A stretch of DNA of 41,646 nt from an uncultured Methylococcaceae bacterium (lineage in GTDB: Bacteria; Pseudomonadota; Gammaproteobacteria; Methylococcales; Methylococcaceae). Position numbers and translations under genes: made by a program. Where the stretch lies: the NCBI GenBank assembly GCA_903934875.1, contig CAIZPP010000041.1, positions 1 through 41,646 on the forward strand. The letters are read 5' to 3'. Under the pieces are notes generated by a model. The model ran no database searches, was not told the DNA's origin, and saw nothing but the letters and a program-made list of their open reading frames with translations. Position 1 is the first letter of the stretch. Each line of letters opens with the position of its first letter. This document shows positions 7,738-15,851 of this stretch, one piece after another.

Positions 7738-9513
7738 ATGGAAGAAAATGAAACAACTCTAATTGAAACGATAAACGGCTTCCTATCCTTAGTGAAGCGG
7801 CATAAGTTTTACCTGCTGATACCATTTATCACCATCAGTACCATTTCATCCATCGTTGCGATGAAGCTGCCAATGGCTTTCATTTCGAAAGGTACCATTC
7901 TTATCGAACAGCAGCAAGTTCCTCAAAGTATGATCCAAACCACCGTCACTGGCTTTGCCGACGAGCGCATCCGATTTATCCAACAGCGTGTCATGACTAG
8001 GGATCGCATCCTCTCAATCATTGACAAATATCACCTCTATGCCAAGAAAAAGGATAAATCGACCCCCAGCGAGTTGACACAGCAGTTTCTAGATGATGTC
8101 ACGGTGGACCTTATCGCTGCCGATGTGAAATCCCAAGGTAGCAGTGCCGGCAAGGCAACCATAGCTTTTACCATTGCGTTTAAATCTGAACAGCCTGTCA
8201 TGGCGCAGTCGGTTGCCAACGAACTGGTAAATCTTTTCTTGGCGGAAAATAGCCGAGTGAGAACCCAGCGCGCCACGAAAACGACAGAATTTATCAACGA
8301 AGAAGCAGGGAGGGTCAATCGGGACATTCAGGGCATAGAAAACAAAATTGCCGAGTTCAAGGAAAAGTTCGGTAGAAGCCTGCCGGAACTGTTACCCTCA
8401 AACCTAGCCGCCGTTCAACGGATAGCTGATGATTTGCGGCAGACGGAAACCCAGGTTAGTCTCCTAAAAGAACGGATAGACTATCTTACCACTTCGCTTC
8501 CTAGGGCTAGGCAAGGGGTTCCCGTCCCGCAACAACTGGGTGTGAGGGAAAAGACCCCGCCCGCTCTTAGCAAGGAAGATCAAATCAGGGCTTTAAAAGC
8601 AGAATATATGCAATTGGCAAGCCAGTACAACCCCGCACACCCGGATGTCGTGCGGATTACTCGGCAAATCAAAGCGCTTGACCCTAGTTTTACCGGGATG
8701 CTGGACCAGCAAGACGCTGCGCTTGAATTAAATAAGACCCAGCAGGAGTTGGACGCACTGCAGGAAACCTATCCCGAAAATCATCCTGATGTGGTCAGAC
8801 TCAAACAAAAGACTAAAAAGCTTGAGCAGCAGGCGGTATCGACGCAGGCCAATCCGCCTCCGGCCCCTGATGACTCGGCGGGTTCGACCGACCCTCTTTA
8901 TATCAATTTACTGGGGCAACTCAACAATAGCCAGAGCGAGCTTGAAGCCCTGGTGAAACGGCAAGCCGACCTGCAAAAAAACTTGGAGCAACTTAATGGC
9001 TATATTGCCCAGACCCCTCAGGTGGAGCGGGGATACAATGAACTCGTGAGAGAGCGGAACGCCGACTTGCAGAAGTTCGCCGAACTTAAAAACAAGGCAC
9101 AGGAAGCCAGGTTGGCACAAACGCTGGAGGAAGAGCAAAAGGGTGAGAGCTTCACTCTGATAGACCCCCCCATTCTTCCAGAAAAACCTGAAAAGGGAAC
9201 CCGGACAAAACTATTATTTGGGGGTGTTGCCGCCAGTTTGCTGGTCGGCGTGGGATTGACCGTATTGGCGGAGGCATTGAATAGTAGTGTGCGCGGGCAT
9301 AAAGCTTTACAGGCAATAACCGGGATGCAAGCTATTATCGTGATTCCCTACATCAAAAATAACGATGATGAGGCGCTTGAACGGCGACGGGCCAAACTCG
9401 TATGGATATCGGTCCTAGTATTGTTAGTGCTTGCGATTCTGCTAACCCACTTCGTGGTGATGCCCTTGGGTGATGTTTGGGATAGACTAGTTGCTTATGC
9501 GCAGCACTTCTAA
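7738..9513 (+). CDS. Polysaccharide chain-length determinant (Wzz/GumC-like, no kinase domain)
   Basis: Inner-membrane co-polymerase that sets chain length and links the polymerase to the export channel. The 591 residues include a first membrane helix (about 25-43), the Wzz domain, a long periplasmic coiled-coil region (about 185-470) with two YNPAHPDVV/YPENHPDVV repeats (about 297-305 and 345-353), the GumC-type VERGYNELVRERN segment (429-441), a Pro-rich IDPPILPEKPEKG stretch before a second membrane helix (about 492-511), and a third helix (about 555-575). It lacks the C-terminal Walker motifs of Wzc; the partner ATPase is the next gene, as in many proteobacterial EPS loci. The start lies right behind repeat B2, with only a weak AAGG site, so its transcription may depend on the repeat. 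Confidence 0.92.
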   Translation: MEENETTLIETINGFLSLVKRHKFYLLIPFITISTISSIVAMKLPMAFISKGTILIEQQQVPQSMIQTTVTGFADERIRFIQQRVMTRDRILSIIDKYHLYAKKKDKSTPSELTQQFLDDVTVDLIAADVKSQGSSAGKATIAFTIAFKSEQPVMAQSVANELVNLFLAENSRVRTQRATKTTEFINEEAGRVNRDIQGIENKIAEFKEKFGRSLPELLPSNLAAVQRIADDLRQTETQVSLLKERIDYLTTSLPRARQGVPVPQQLGVREKTPPALSKEDQIRALKAEYMQLASQYNPAHPDVVRITRQIKALDPSFTGMLDQQDAALELNKTQQELDALQETYPENHPDVVRLKQKTKKLEQQAVSTQANPPPAPDDSAGSTDPLYINLLGQLNNSQSELEALVKRQADLQKNLEQLNGYIAQTPQVERGYNELVRERNADLQKFAELKNKAQEARLAQTLEEEQKGESFTLIDPPILPEKPEKGTRTKLLFGGVAASLLVGVGLTVLAEALNSSVRGHKALQAITGMQAIIVIPYIKNNDDEALERRRAKLVWISVLVLLVLAILLTHFVVMPLGDVWDRLVAYAQHF

Positions 9514-9542
9514 TGCCAATGGATTTTTTATCGGAGCCTAAA

Positions 9543-10319
9543 ATGAAGCCCCCGGAAATTGATCAACAGCCGTCATTAATTCAGTATACCAATACCAAAG
9601 TGACTAGAAGCAGCCCGGATTTACTGCGCCAGAGGCGTACCATCATGGGTTTGAAAAACGACCCGCATATCAATATTTTTCGCCAGCTTCGCACTAGGGT
9701 GCTGAAAAGGCTGCGCGAAAATAAATGGAACAGCTTGGCCATCACCAGCGCGACACCCAATGCCGGAAAAAGCTTTGTGATAGCCAACTTGGCTATCGCC
9801 CTAGCGATGGAGGTCAACCAGACGGTGCTGGTCGTGGATGCCGATCTTAGGAACCCAAGCCTAGGTTGGTTTTTCGGTTTGGACGTGGAAAAAGGCCTGC
9901 TGGATTATCTGAACGGGGACACGCCATTGGCAGAGATTTTGATCAACCCCGGCTTTCAGCGGCTGGTGGTATTGCCTGGAAAGGGTCATACGACGCATTC
10001 ATCCGAGTTGTTGTCATCGCCCAAGATGGTTGCCTTAGTGAATGACATGAAATCCAAATATGACTCGAGAATCATCCTGTTTGATCTGCCTCCGCTGCTG
10101 ACATCCGATGATACCATGCTATTCATGCCCAATTTCGATGCAGCCCTGTTCGTAGTGGAGGACGGCAATAACACTGCTGAGGATATCCGCCGATCCCTGC
10201 AAATACTGGAAGGAACCGAGTTAATGGGTATCGTCCTGAATAAATCACAGGAACCAGTAGAGAAGAATGCCTATCACAGCACGAGTGTTACCCGCGTTAG
10301 CGACCCTGCGAATGCATAA
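9543..10319 (+). CDS. BY-kinase-like ATPase of the EPS system (CpsD/CapB-like)
   Basis: Cytoplasmic P-loop protein that partners the chain-length regulator. The 258 residues have a Walker A variant SATPNAGKS (69-77), Walker A' VLVVDADLR (95-103) and Walker B ILFDLPP (178-184), the usual order for bacterial tyrosine kinases. The usual Tyr-rich tail is missing: the last 20 residues contain a single Tyr, so autophosphorylation may be limited or absent. The ATG at 9543 has a good GGAG site six bases upstream. An in-frame ATG at 9513 overlaps the previous stop and would add 10 residues, with no ribosome binding site. It is co-transcribed with the preceding gene. The closest known group is the kinase/ATPase of XrtA-associated EPS loci. 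Confidence 0.88.
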   Translation: MKPPEIDQQPSLIQYTNTKVTRSSPDLLRQRRTIMGLKNDPHINIFRQLRTRVLKRLRENKWNSLAITSATPNAGKSFVIANLAIALAMEVNQTVLVVDADLRNPSLGWFFGLDVEKGLLDYLNGDTPLAEILINPGFQRLVVLPGKGHTTHSSELLSSPKMVALVNDMKSKYDSRIILFDLPPLLTSDDTMLFMPNFDAALFVVEDGNNTAEDIRRSLQILEGTELMGIVLNKSQEPVEKNAYHSTSVTRVSDPANA

Positions 10320-10389
10320 ACCGGAGTATTGCCAGAGGCGTTCTTTCAATGTATTGTTTCGCGATTAGAAGTATAAAATAATCAATAAT

Positions 10390-11550
10390 ATGTCTTCATC
10401 ACATCGTATCCATATAGCCAGCTGCATCGATTCGTTCGAGGTCGGTGGAACTGAGTTGAACGCCGTGCGTACTGCGGAAGCGTTGGACTTGGAACGGTTT
10501 GAGCTGTGCGTGACACACTTCCATGCCGACGGCCCGCTGCGTGCCCGATACGAAAAGCTCGGAGTGCAAATGGTCCATTTCCCTATCCCGAATTTATACT
10601 CTCCGCAGACTTTACGGCAGGGTGTGCGCTTTGCCACGTTTCTACGAGACTGGGGGGCCGATGTCGTACACACGCACGACCTCTACACCAATATCTTTGC
10701 CGTGCCTTGGGCGCGCCTATTCGGAAAATGCCAGGTCATCGCCAGCCGCCGTTGGTGGTATGATGCCCCCCGGCCCGGACTGGTACCGCTGAATCGATGG
10801 AGCTACAGGCTGGCCCATAGGATACTGGCAAACAGCAGCGCGGTGGCAAACCTGCTAGTTCGCGAAGAGGGTGTGCCATGTGAGAAGATCGTAGAAATTC
10901 CCAATTTTTTGGCGGAAACCGCGTTCGATTCGGTGGACGAGGCATCGCGCATGGCTCAGATGCGGGCTTGGGGGGTTCCAGGGGATGCCTTCACCGTCGG
11001 AGTAGTGGCGCGGCTGGCGCCTGTCAAGAACCATGCCCTGCTTTTGCGGGCCTTGGCACAACTCGACCCGCGATTCCACGTGGTGCTGGTAGGCGACGGA
11101 CCGTCCCGCTCCGAACTCGCCCAGTTGGCGAACCAACTGAATATCGAATATCGCGTCCATTTCGTCGGAGAAGTGATGTCACCTTTGAATCTGCACCAGT
11201 TTTTTGACGCTAGCGTCCTTTGCTCGCTGAACGAGGGGTTCCCTAATTCCGTGATTGAGGCTCTGGCGGCGGCAAGGCCGGTTCTTGCCACGCCGGTTGG
11301 GGGGGTGCCCGATGTGGTGGTTGACGGGGAGACCGGCATCTTGGTGCCTCCCGAAGACCCTGCTGCGCTCAGCGGGGCGTTGCGGATGCTTGCTGCGAAC
11401 CCGCCGCTAAGAACCCGGCTTGGGGAGGCCGGCCGTGAGGCGGTGCGGATGCAATTCCATCAGAACATCGTGATAGAGAAGCTTTCGACACTCTACGAAA
11501 CACTGGCAAACCGCAGTCTGCTGGTCACAAAGGGGAAAGCCGATGGATGA
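10390..11550 (+). CDS. GT4-family glycosyltransferase
   Basis: GT-B fold glycosyltransferase of 386 residues, likely adding a sugar to the lipid-linked EPS repeat unit on the cytoplasmic membrane face. The N-terminus has a Gly-rich acceptor-side loop (SFEVGGTELNAVRTAEAL) and the HTHDLY motif. The C-terminal half has the donor-site signature NEGFPNSVIEALAAARPVLAT with the E-x7-E pattern and VGGVPDVV. It resembles the sugar transferases found in XrtA/PEP-CTERM-type EPS loci. The 3' end overlaps the deacetylase start by 8 bases (ATGGATGA arrangement), so translation is probably coupled. Donor and acceptor cannot be read from sequence. Confidence 0.9.
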   Translation: MSSSHRIHIASCIDSFEVGGTELNAVRTAEALDLERFELCVTHFHADGPLRARYEKLGVQMVHFPIPNLYSPQTLRQGVRFATFLRDWGADVVHTHDLYTNIFAVPWARLFGKCQVIASRRWWYDAPRPGLVPLNRWSYRLAHRILANSSAVANLLVREEGVPCEKIVEIPNFLAETAFDSVDEASRMAQMRAWGVPGDAFTVGVVARLAPVKNHALLLRALAQLDPRFHVVLVGDGPSRSELAQLANQLNIEYRVHFVGEVMSPLNLHQFFDASVLCSLNEGFPNSVIEALAAARPVLATPVGGVPDVVVDGETGILVPPEDPAALSGALRMLAANPPLRTRLGEAGREAVRMQFHQNIVIEKLSTLYETLANRSLLVTKGKADG

Positions 11551-12595
11551 GGGAGTGCCCAAAAAAGCGGCAAGGCGTATCCGCCATGCGCTACTAGCCA
11601 GTTTTCGCGCAAGCGGCGGATTCAGATTGGTTGCCGCATCGCCCTGGCGCCATCGCCATCTGCTTATCCTTTGCTACCACGGAGTGTCACTGCGAGACGA
11701 ACACGAATGGGACCCAATGCTGTTTGTGACGCCAGCCTTTTTGCGGCGGCGGTTTGAGATTCTGCGTGACAACGGATATGTGGTATTGCCATTGGCCGAG
11801 GCGGTCTGCCGCCTAGTGGACGGCAAGCTCCCCCATCGTAGCGTGGCACTCACTTTCGACGATGGCTTCCACAATTTCTTCTCGGCCGCGATGCCTTTGC
11901 TTGAGGAATTCGGCTACCCGGCAACGGTTTATTTATCGAGCTACTACTGCCTCCACCAGCGCCCGATCCTTGGCATAACGCTCCGCTACCTGCTCTGGCT
12001 AGCCCGTTCTCAGGCGTTGCCCGCCGGAACACTCCCCGCGCAAAGCGAACCGGTGGACTTGGGGGATGTGCGGCAACGGGACCGGCTGGCCGCTCGCCTG
12101 CTCGTCGATGTGCGACTCCTCGCACAGGACCGCGAGGCGCAACTAGCGTGGCTTGCCCTTGTGGCAGACCGGCTGGGGATCGACTGGGAAGACATTGTGC
12201 GAAGCAGGCGTCTCCACCTCATGACAGGGGAAGAAGTCGCCGCCATAGCACAGCGGGGCTTCGATGTCCAACTACACACACACCGCCACCGGACACCCCG
12301 TGAAGAATCCACTTTCCGCTCTGAGGTGCTTGAGAACAGGCTTATCATCAAGGAATTGACTGGCAGGCCAGCGACACATTTCTGCTACCCTAGCGGGGAT
12401 GTCGATCCCGTTTTTCTGCCCTGGCTGCGCGATCTCGGCGTGGAAACGGCTACGACCTGCGCGGTTGGCTTGGCAAATGTCGGACAAAATACTCTGCTGC
12501 TCCCCCGCTATATCGACACTATGGCGCAGACTGAAGTATTATTTGAAGGTTGGTTATCCGGTGCGGCAGAGATGCTAAAATGGAGGGGCAAATGA
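11543..12595 (+). CDS. Polysaccharide deacetylase (NodB domain)
   Basis: Metal-dependent carbohydrate esterase family 4 enzyme of 350 residues. It has the HG motif (CYHGVSL, about 44-50), the metal-binding TFDDG (104-108) with both catalytic Asp, and a second metal motif HTHRH (245-249), somewhat more spaced than usual because of an insert (about 140-220). The likely role is removal of acetyl groups from an amino sugar or modified residue in the polysaccharide or its precursor. No clear signal peptide is visible, so it may act in the cytoplasm or be exported in an unrecognised way. The start follows GGGG by 7 bases. Its stop overlaps the next gene (ATGA). Confidence 0.9.
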   Translation: MDEGVPKKAARRIRHALLASFRASGGFRLVAASPWRHRHLLILCYHGVSLRDEHEWDPMLFVTPAFLRRRFEILRDNGYVVLPLAEAVCRLVDGKLPHRSVALTFDDGFHNFFSAAMPLLEEFGYPATVYLSSYYCLHQRPILGITLRYLLWLARSQALPAGTLPAQSEPVDLGDVRQRDRLAARLLVDVRLLAQDREAQLAWLALVADRLGIDWEDIVRSRRLHLMTGEEVAAIAQRGFDVQLHTHRHRTPREESTFRSEVLENRLIIKELTGRPATHFCYPSGDVDPVFLPWLRDLGVETATTCAVGLANVGQNTLLLPRYIDTMAQTEVLFEGWLSGAAEMLKWRGK

Positions 12596-13938
12596 ACCAG
12601 GCCACCGGTCGCCACGGGGCAATTTCCAGCCCCGCCAATTTGTCCGTGTCGACCTTGAAAAATCAATCCACCCGGCCTGCGGGTCCGAAATCTAAGGCGC
12701 GGGAATCACGGCTAGGTTTGCCTGACTTCAAATGGACAATGACGCTGCTGGGTTTGTGCATTTATTCCTTCGCAATCATAACCTTTAAATTTCCCGTTGC
12801 GCAGCTTGGCATAGCCATGGGTGTCATGGGATTGCTCTCAGGCCGCAACCCAGTGCAAAAGCCGACACCTTTTTTGCTATATTTGGCCTTTATGTTTTGG
12901 GCTTTGGTAGCGTCCTTCACCTCGCCATTTGCTGATGTTGCCTTAGAAACCGTGGTAGAACGCCTTAAATTGCTAGTCGTCCTCCTAATCGCCATGAATG
13001 CTTTCCAGACAGAGGGCCAATTTCGCTTCTACCTATTGCTTATACTCGGTTGCTTCATACTGTTCCCCGCCCGCGGCACGTTCCTAGGGGGCGACACTGT
13101 CCAAGGCCGTGCGGTATGGACCCACGTCTATAATAATCCCAACGATTTGGCGGCACTGTGTCTCCTTGCATTCGGGGTTGCCCTTGCCATTGTCTTCTCC
13201 GAGACGACATGGAATCCCGTAAGGCTGGGCTGTGGGATCAGCGCGGCCATACTGCTTGTTGTGATTCTGCGCACACAGTCACGGGGTGTCTTCTTGGGGA
13301 TTATAATTGCCATAGCCCCAGGCTTCATCCCGATTTTGCTGAAGCAATTACGCCTCGCTATTGGCATGGGCATTGTTGTCGGATTGGTTCTTAGTTTTGC
13401 AATTCCGCCGAAGACATGGGAGCGTCTGGGCGGTATTAAAAAGCTGACCAGCACCGAAGCAGTCGAAAATCAGAACGACAGCAACGAAGCCGACTCCTCA
13501 GCCGCGCAACGCCTTGAAATAGTAAAGACAGGATGGAAAATATTCCTTGACCACCCCATTTTCGGCATGGGTCTGGGTGCGTATCCACTGGCAAACAACA
13601 TGTATTCCCCTTTTCTGGGAAAAAGGGACACGCACAATACTTATATCAATCTGGCCGCAGAGACCGGGTTGCCTGGGCTTGTGATTTGGTGCTCATTGGT
13701 TTGGTCCGTTTTGTACCGTGCCTATCGCGCCCGGCAGCGGGCTGCGGAAAGTCCGCTGAAAATCCAGAACTACTGGCTCGGACAGGCTCTCCTCGGATAT
13801 CTCGTGGCCGGCACGTTTGGCTCTTACTCCGGGCTGAATTTCCTTTATCTGATGCTGTCGGCCTTGTGGTGTTCGACAAATTTGCTGGTTGCGGCGTCAC
13901 CGCGCCCGATGCGCCGCGTTGGCGCAGGAAGAACATAA
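12592..13938 (+). CDS. O-antigen ligase/polymerase (Wzy-type) membrane protein
   Basis: Multi-spanning inner-membrane protein of 448 residues with about ten to twelve hydrophobic segments. The Wzy_C-type periplasmic loop lies near residue 344, with GMGLGAYPLANN followed by DTHNTYINLAAETGLPGLV. The His in THNTY and the ETGLPG stretch are the family signature. It most probably polymerises EPS repeat units. The start at 12592 overlaps the deacetylase stop in ATGA form and is preceded by GGAGGGG. An upstream ATG at 12550 is open but would extend into the deacetylase gene by 14 codons. The first 45 residues are polar and Ser/Lys-rich, predicted cytoplasmic. The gene lies one base before the amidotransferase start. 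Confidence 0.9.
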   Translation: MNQATGRHGAISSPANLSVSTLKNQSTRPAGPKSKARESRLGLPDFKWTMTLLGLCIYSFAIITFKFPVAQLGIAMGVMGLLSGRNPVQKPTPFLLYLAFMFWALVASFTSPFADVALETVVERLKLLVVLLIAMNAFQTEGQFRFYLLLILGCFILFPARGTFLGGDTVQGRAVWTHVYNNPNDLAALCLLAFGVALAIVFSETTWNPVRLGCGISAAILLVVILRTQSRGVFLGIIIAIAPGFIPILLKQLRLAIGMGIVVGLVLSFAIPPKTWERLGGIKKLTSTEAVENQNDSNEADSSAAQRLEIVKTGWKIFLDHPIFGMGLGAYPLANNMYSPFLGKRDTHNTYINLAAETGLPGLVIWCSLVWSVLYRAYRARQRAAESPLKIQNYWLGQALLGYLVAGTFGSYSGLNFLYLMLSALWCSTNLLVAASPRPMRRVGAGRT

Positions 13939-13939
13939 A

Positions 13940-15841
13940 ATGTGTGGAATCGCTGGTTTTGTAGGTTTTCAGATATCCGCGGAAGAAGCGGCTTGCCAAG
14001 TGCGAACGATGTGCGATGCCATCAGGCATCGTGGACCGGATGCCGATGGTTACCATGTTGCCGAGGGCGTGGCGCTGGGTATGCGCCGCCTGAGCATCAT
14101 TGATGTCGGGGGGGGGCGGCAACCGATCTATAACGAGGACGGGTCGATCACCGTCGTCTTCAATGGAGAGATATACAACCATCATGCCTTGCGCCGTGAG
14201 CTTGAAGCCTCGGGGCACCGTTTCCGTACTCACAGTGACACGGAAGTGCTGGTCCATCTCTACGAAGATTTCGGTTCCGGGATGGTCTCCCGCTTGCACG
14301 GCATGTTCGCTTTCGCTATCTGGGACAGCCGGAACAGTAGTCTGCTGATCGCACGGGACCGGACCGGCATGAAGCCGCTCAGCTACATGGAGTCCCAGGA
14401 AGGTCTGGTTTTTTGTTCCGAACTGCGCTCGCTATACGCCCTGCAACCCGAGCGTCTGCGCGTCTCGCCAAGCGCGGTCATGCAATATTTGGCTTTTGGC
14501 TATGTGCCCGATCCCGACAGCATCTTCGAAGGCGTGAAGAAATTACCCCCCGGCCATTTATTGGAATGGAACGCGGCCAATGGAGCAAAGCTGCACAAAT
14601 ACTGGACGCCGCCGAGTGCCGAAGGCCCCATCGCCAACGAACAGGAACTGGTTGATGCCATCCGCGCAAAACTGGATGCGGCGGTGGAGTCCCATCTGGA
14701 ATCCGAGGTGCCGCTTGGCGCATTCCTATCGGGCGGACTGGATTCGTCAACAGTAGTCGCATTGATGGGCCGCCATGCGGCGGGCAGGGTGCGCACGTTT
14801 TCTATCGGATTTGCCGAAGAGGAATTCGACGAGTCCGCAGCCGCACGGTCTGTCGCCGAGGAACTGGGCACCGAGCATACCGAACTGCTCCTGCGCCCTA
14901 AGGTTGAGGAAATCTTCGAGTCGATTGCAGCAATGTTCGACGAGCCATTCGCCGACTCGTCCGCCATCCCTACATTCGCTGTGGCGCAACTTGCGCGGCA
15001 ATCGGTGACTGTCGCGCTCTCGGGCGACGGCGGCGACGAACTGTTCGGGGGCTACTCCAGATATTGGGAAACCTTGCGACACGGTGCGGAAAGCGGAGGC
15101 AGGCTTGGCAAACTGTTGACCGCGCTGGGGCTCATGCTGCCGCATATGTTTCCTGGGCGCAATCGCCTAGTTGACTTAGGGCGCTCCAAGTGGGGCAGGT
15201 ATGCCGCCACGGTGGTCCAGCCATTGCGACTGGATGAGGGCGGGGTTGCGCGGGCGGACCAACCGGGCGGAACAGGGTTTGTCGCCGACCAACTGCGAAG
15301 ATGGATTCCAGCGGAACTGGGGGATGACTTTGCCTCCGCGATGATGCGGGTTGACCTTGAGACATACCTTCCAGGGGATATCCTGACGAAAGTGGACCGG
15401 ACCAGTATGGCCGTCTCGCTGGAGGCCAGGGTGCCGTTGTTGGATTTCGACCTCGTCGATTTCGCGTTGGGCATCCCTGGAAGCGGAAGGGTGACGGTCG
15501 GCGAGAGCAAACGGCTTTTCCGTCTCGCCATCAAGGGAATCGTCCCAGACTCAGTGCTGTCGCGACCGAAGCGGGGATTTGCGGTTCCGCTTGGGCGTTG
15601 GTTCCGCGGACCGCTCCGCCACCGTGTTGAGGCCCTCCGCAAGCCGTCGCCCGAACTCCGGCAGTATGTGGACACGGGCGCGGTTGGGCGGCTGGTCTCC
15701 GAACACTTGATAGGACGGCGGGACCACAGTGCCATGTTATGGCGCCTCATGGTGCTGGACTGTTGGCTTGCGGCACTCAAAATGGGCCGCCTCGGGCAAC
15801 CGCCGACATTACCGGCGATGCCTGCAATGACTGCCCGTTGA
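13940..15841 (+). CDS. AsnB-type glutamine amidotransferase of the EPS locus (first copy)
   Basis: Asparagine-synthase-like enzyme of 633 residues. The start is fixed by the mature N-terminus MCGIAGF, in which Cys2 is the glutaminase nucleophile; an upstream ATG at 13889 would bury it. The glutaminase domain has RHRGPDADG (29-37), NGEIYNH (75-81) and SDTE (99-102). The synthetase domain has the PP-loop SGGLDSS (264-270), SGDGGDELFGGYSRY and EARVPLLD. Both active sites appear intact. Family members inside EPS loci of the XrtA type are named amidotransferases. The likely role is amidation of a carboxyl group, perhaps a uronic acid of the polymer; free asparagine production is the alternative. 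It is directly after the polymerase gene (one base gap) and converges with the heparinase-like gene. Confidence 0.9.
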   Translation: MCGIAGFVGFQISAEEAACQVRTMCDAIRHRGPDADGYHVAEGVALGMRRLSIIDVGGGRQPIYNEDGSITVVFNGEIYNHHALRRELEASGHRFRTHSDTEVLVHLYEDFGSGMVSRLHGMFAFAIWDSRNSSLLIARDRTGMKPLSYMESQEGLVFCSELRSLYALQPERLRVSPSAVMQYLAFGYVPDPDSIFEGVKKLPPGHLLEWNAANGAKLHKYWTPPSAEGPIANEQELVDAIRAKLDAAVESHLESEVPLGAFLSGGLDSSTVVALMGRHAAGRVRTFSIGFAEEEFDESAAARSVAEELGTEHTELLLRPKVEEIFESIAAMFDEPFADSSAIPTFAVAQLARQSVTVALSGDGGDELFGGYSRYWETLRHGAESGGRLGKLLTALGLMLPHMFPGRNRLVDLGRSKWGRYAATVVQPLRLDEGGVARADQPGGTGFVADQLRRWIPAELGDDFASAMMRVDLETYLPGDILTKVDRTSMAVSLEARVPLLDFDLVDFALGIPGSGRVTVGESKRLFRLAIKGIVPDSVLSRPKRGFAVPLGRWFRGPLRHRVEALRKPSPELRQYVDTGAVGRLVSEHLIGRRDHSAMLWRLMVLDCWLAALKMGRLGQPPTLPAMPAMTAR

Positions 15842-15851
15842 CCGAGGCAAA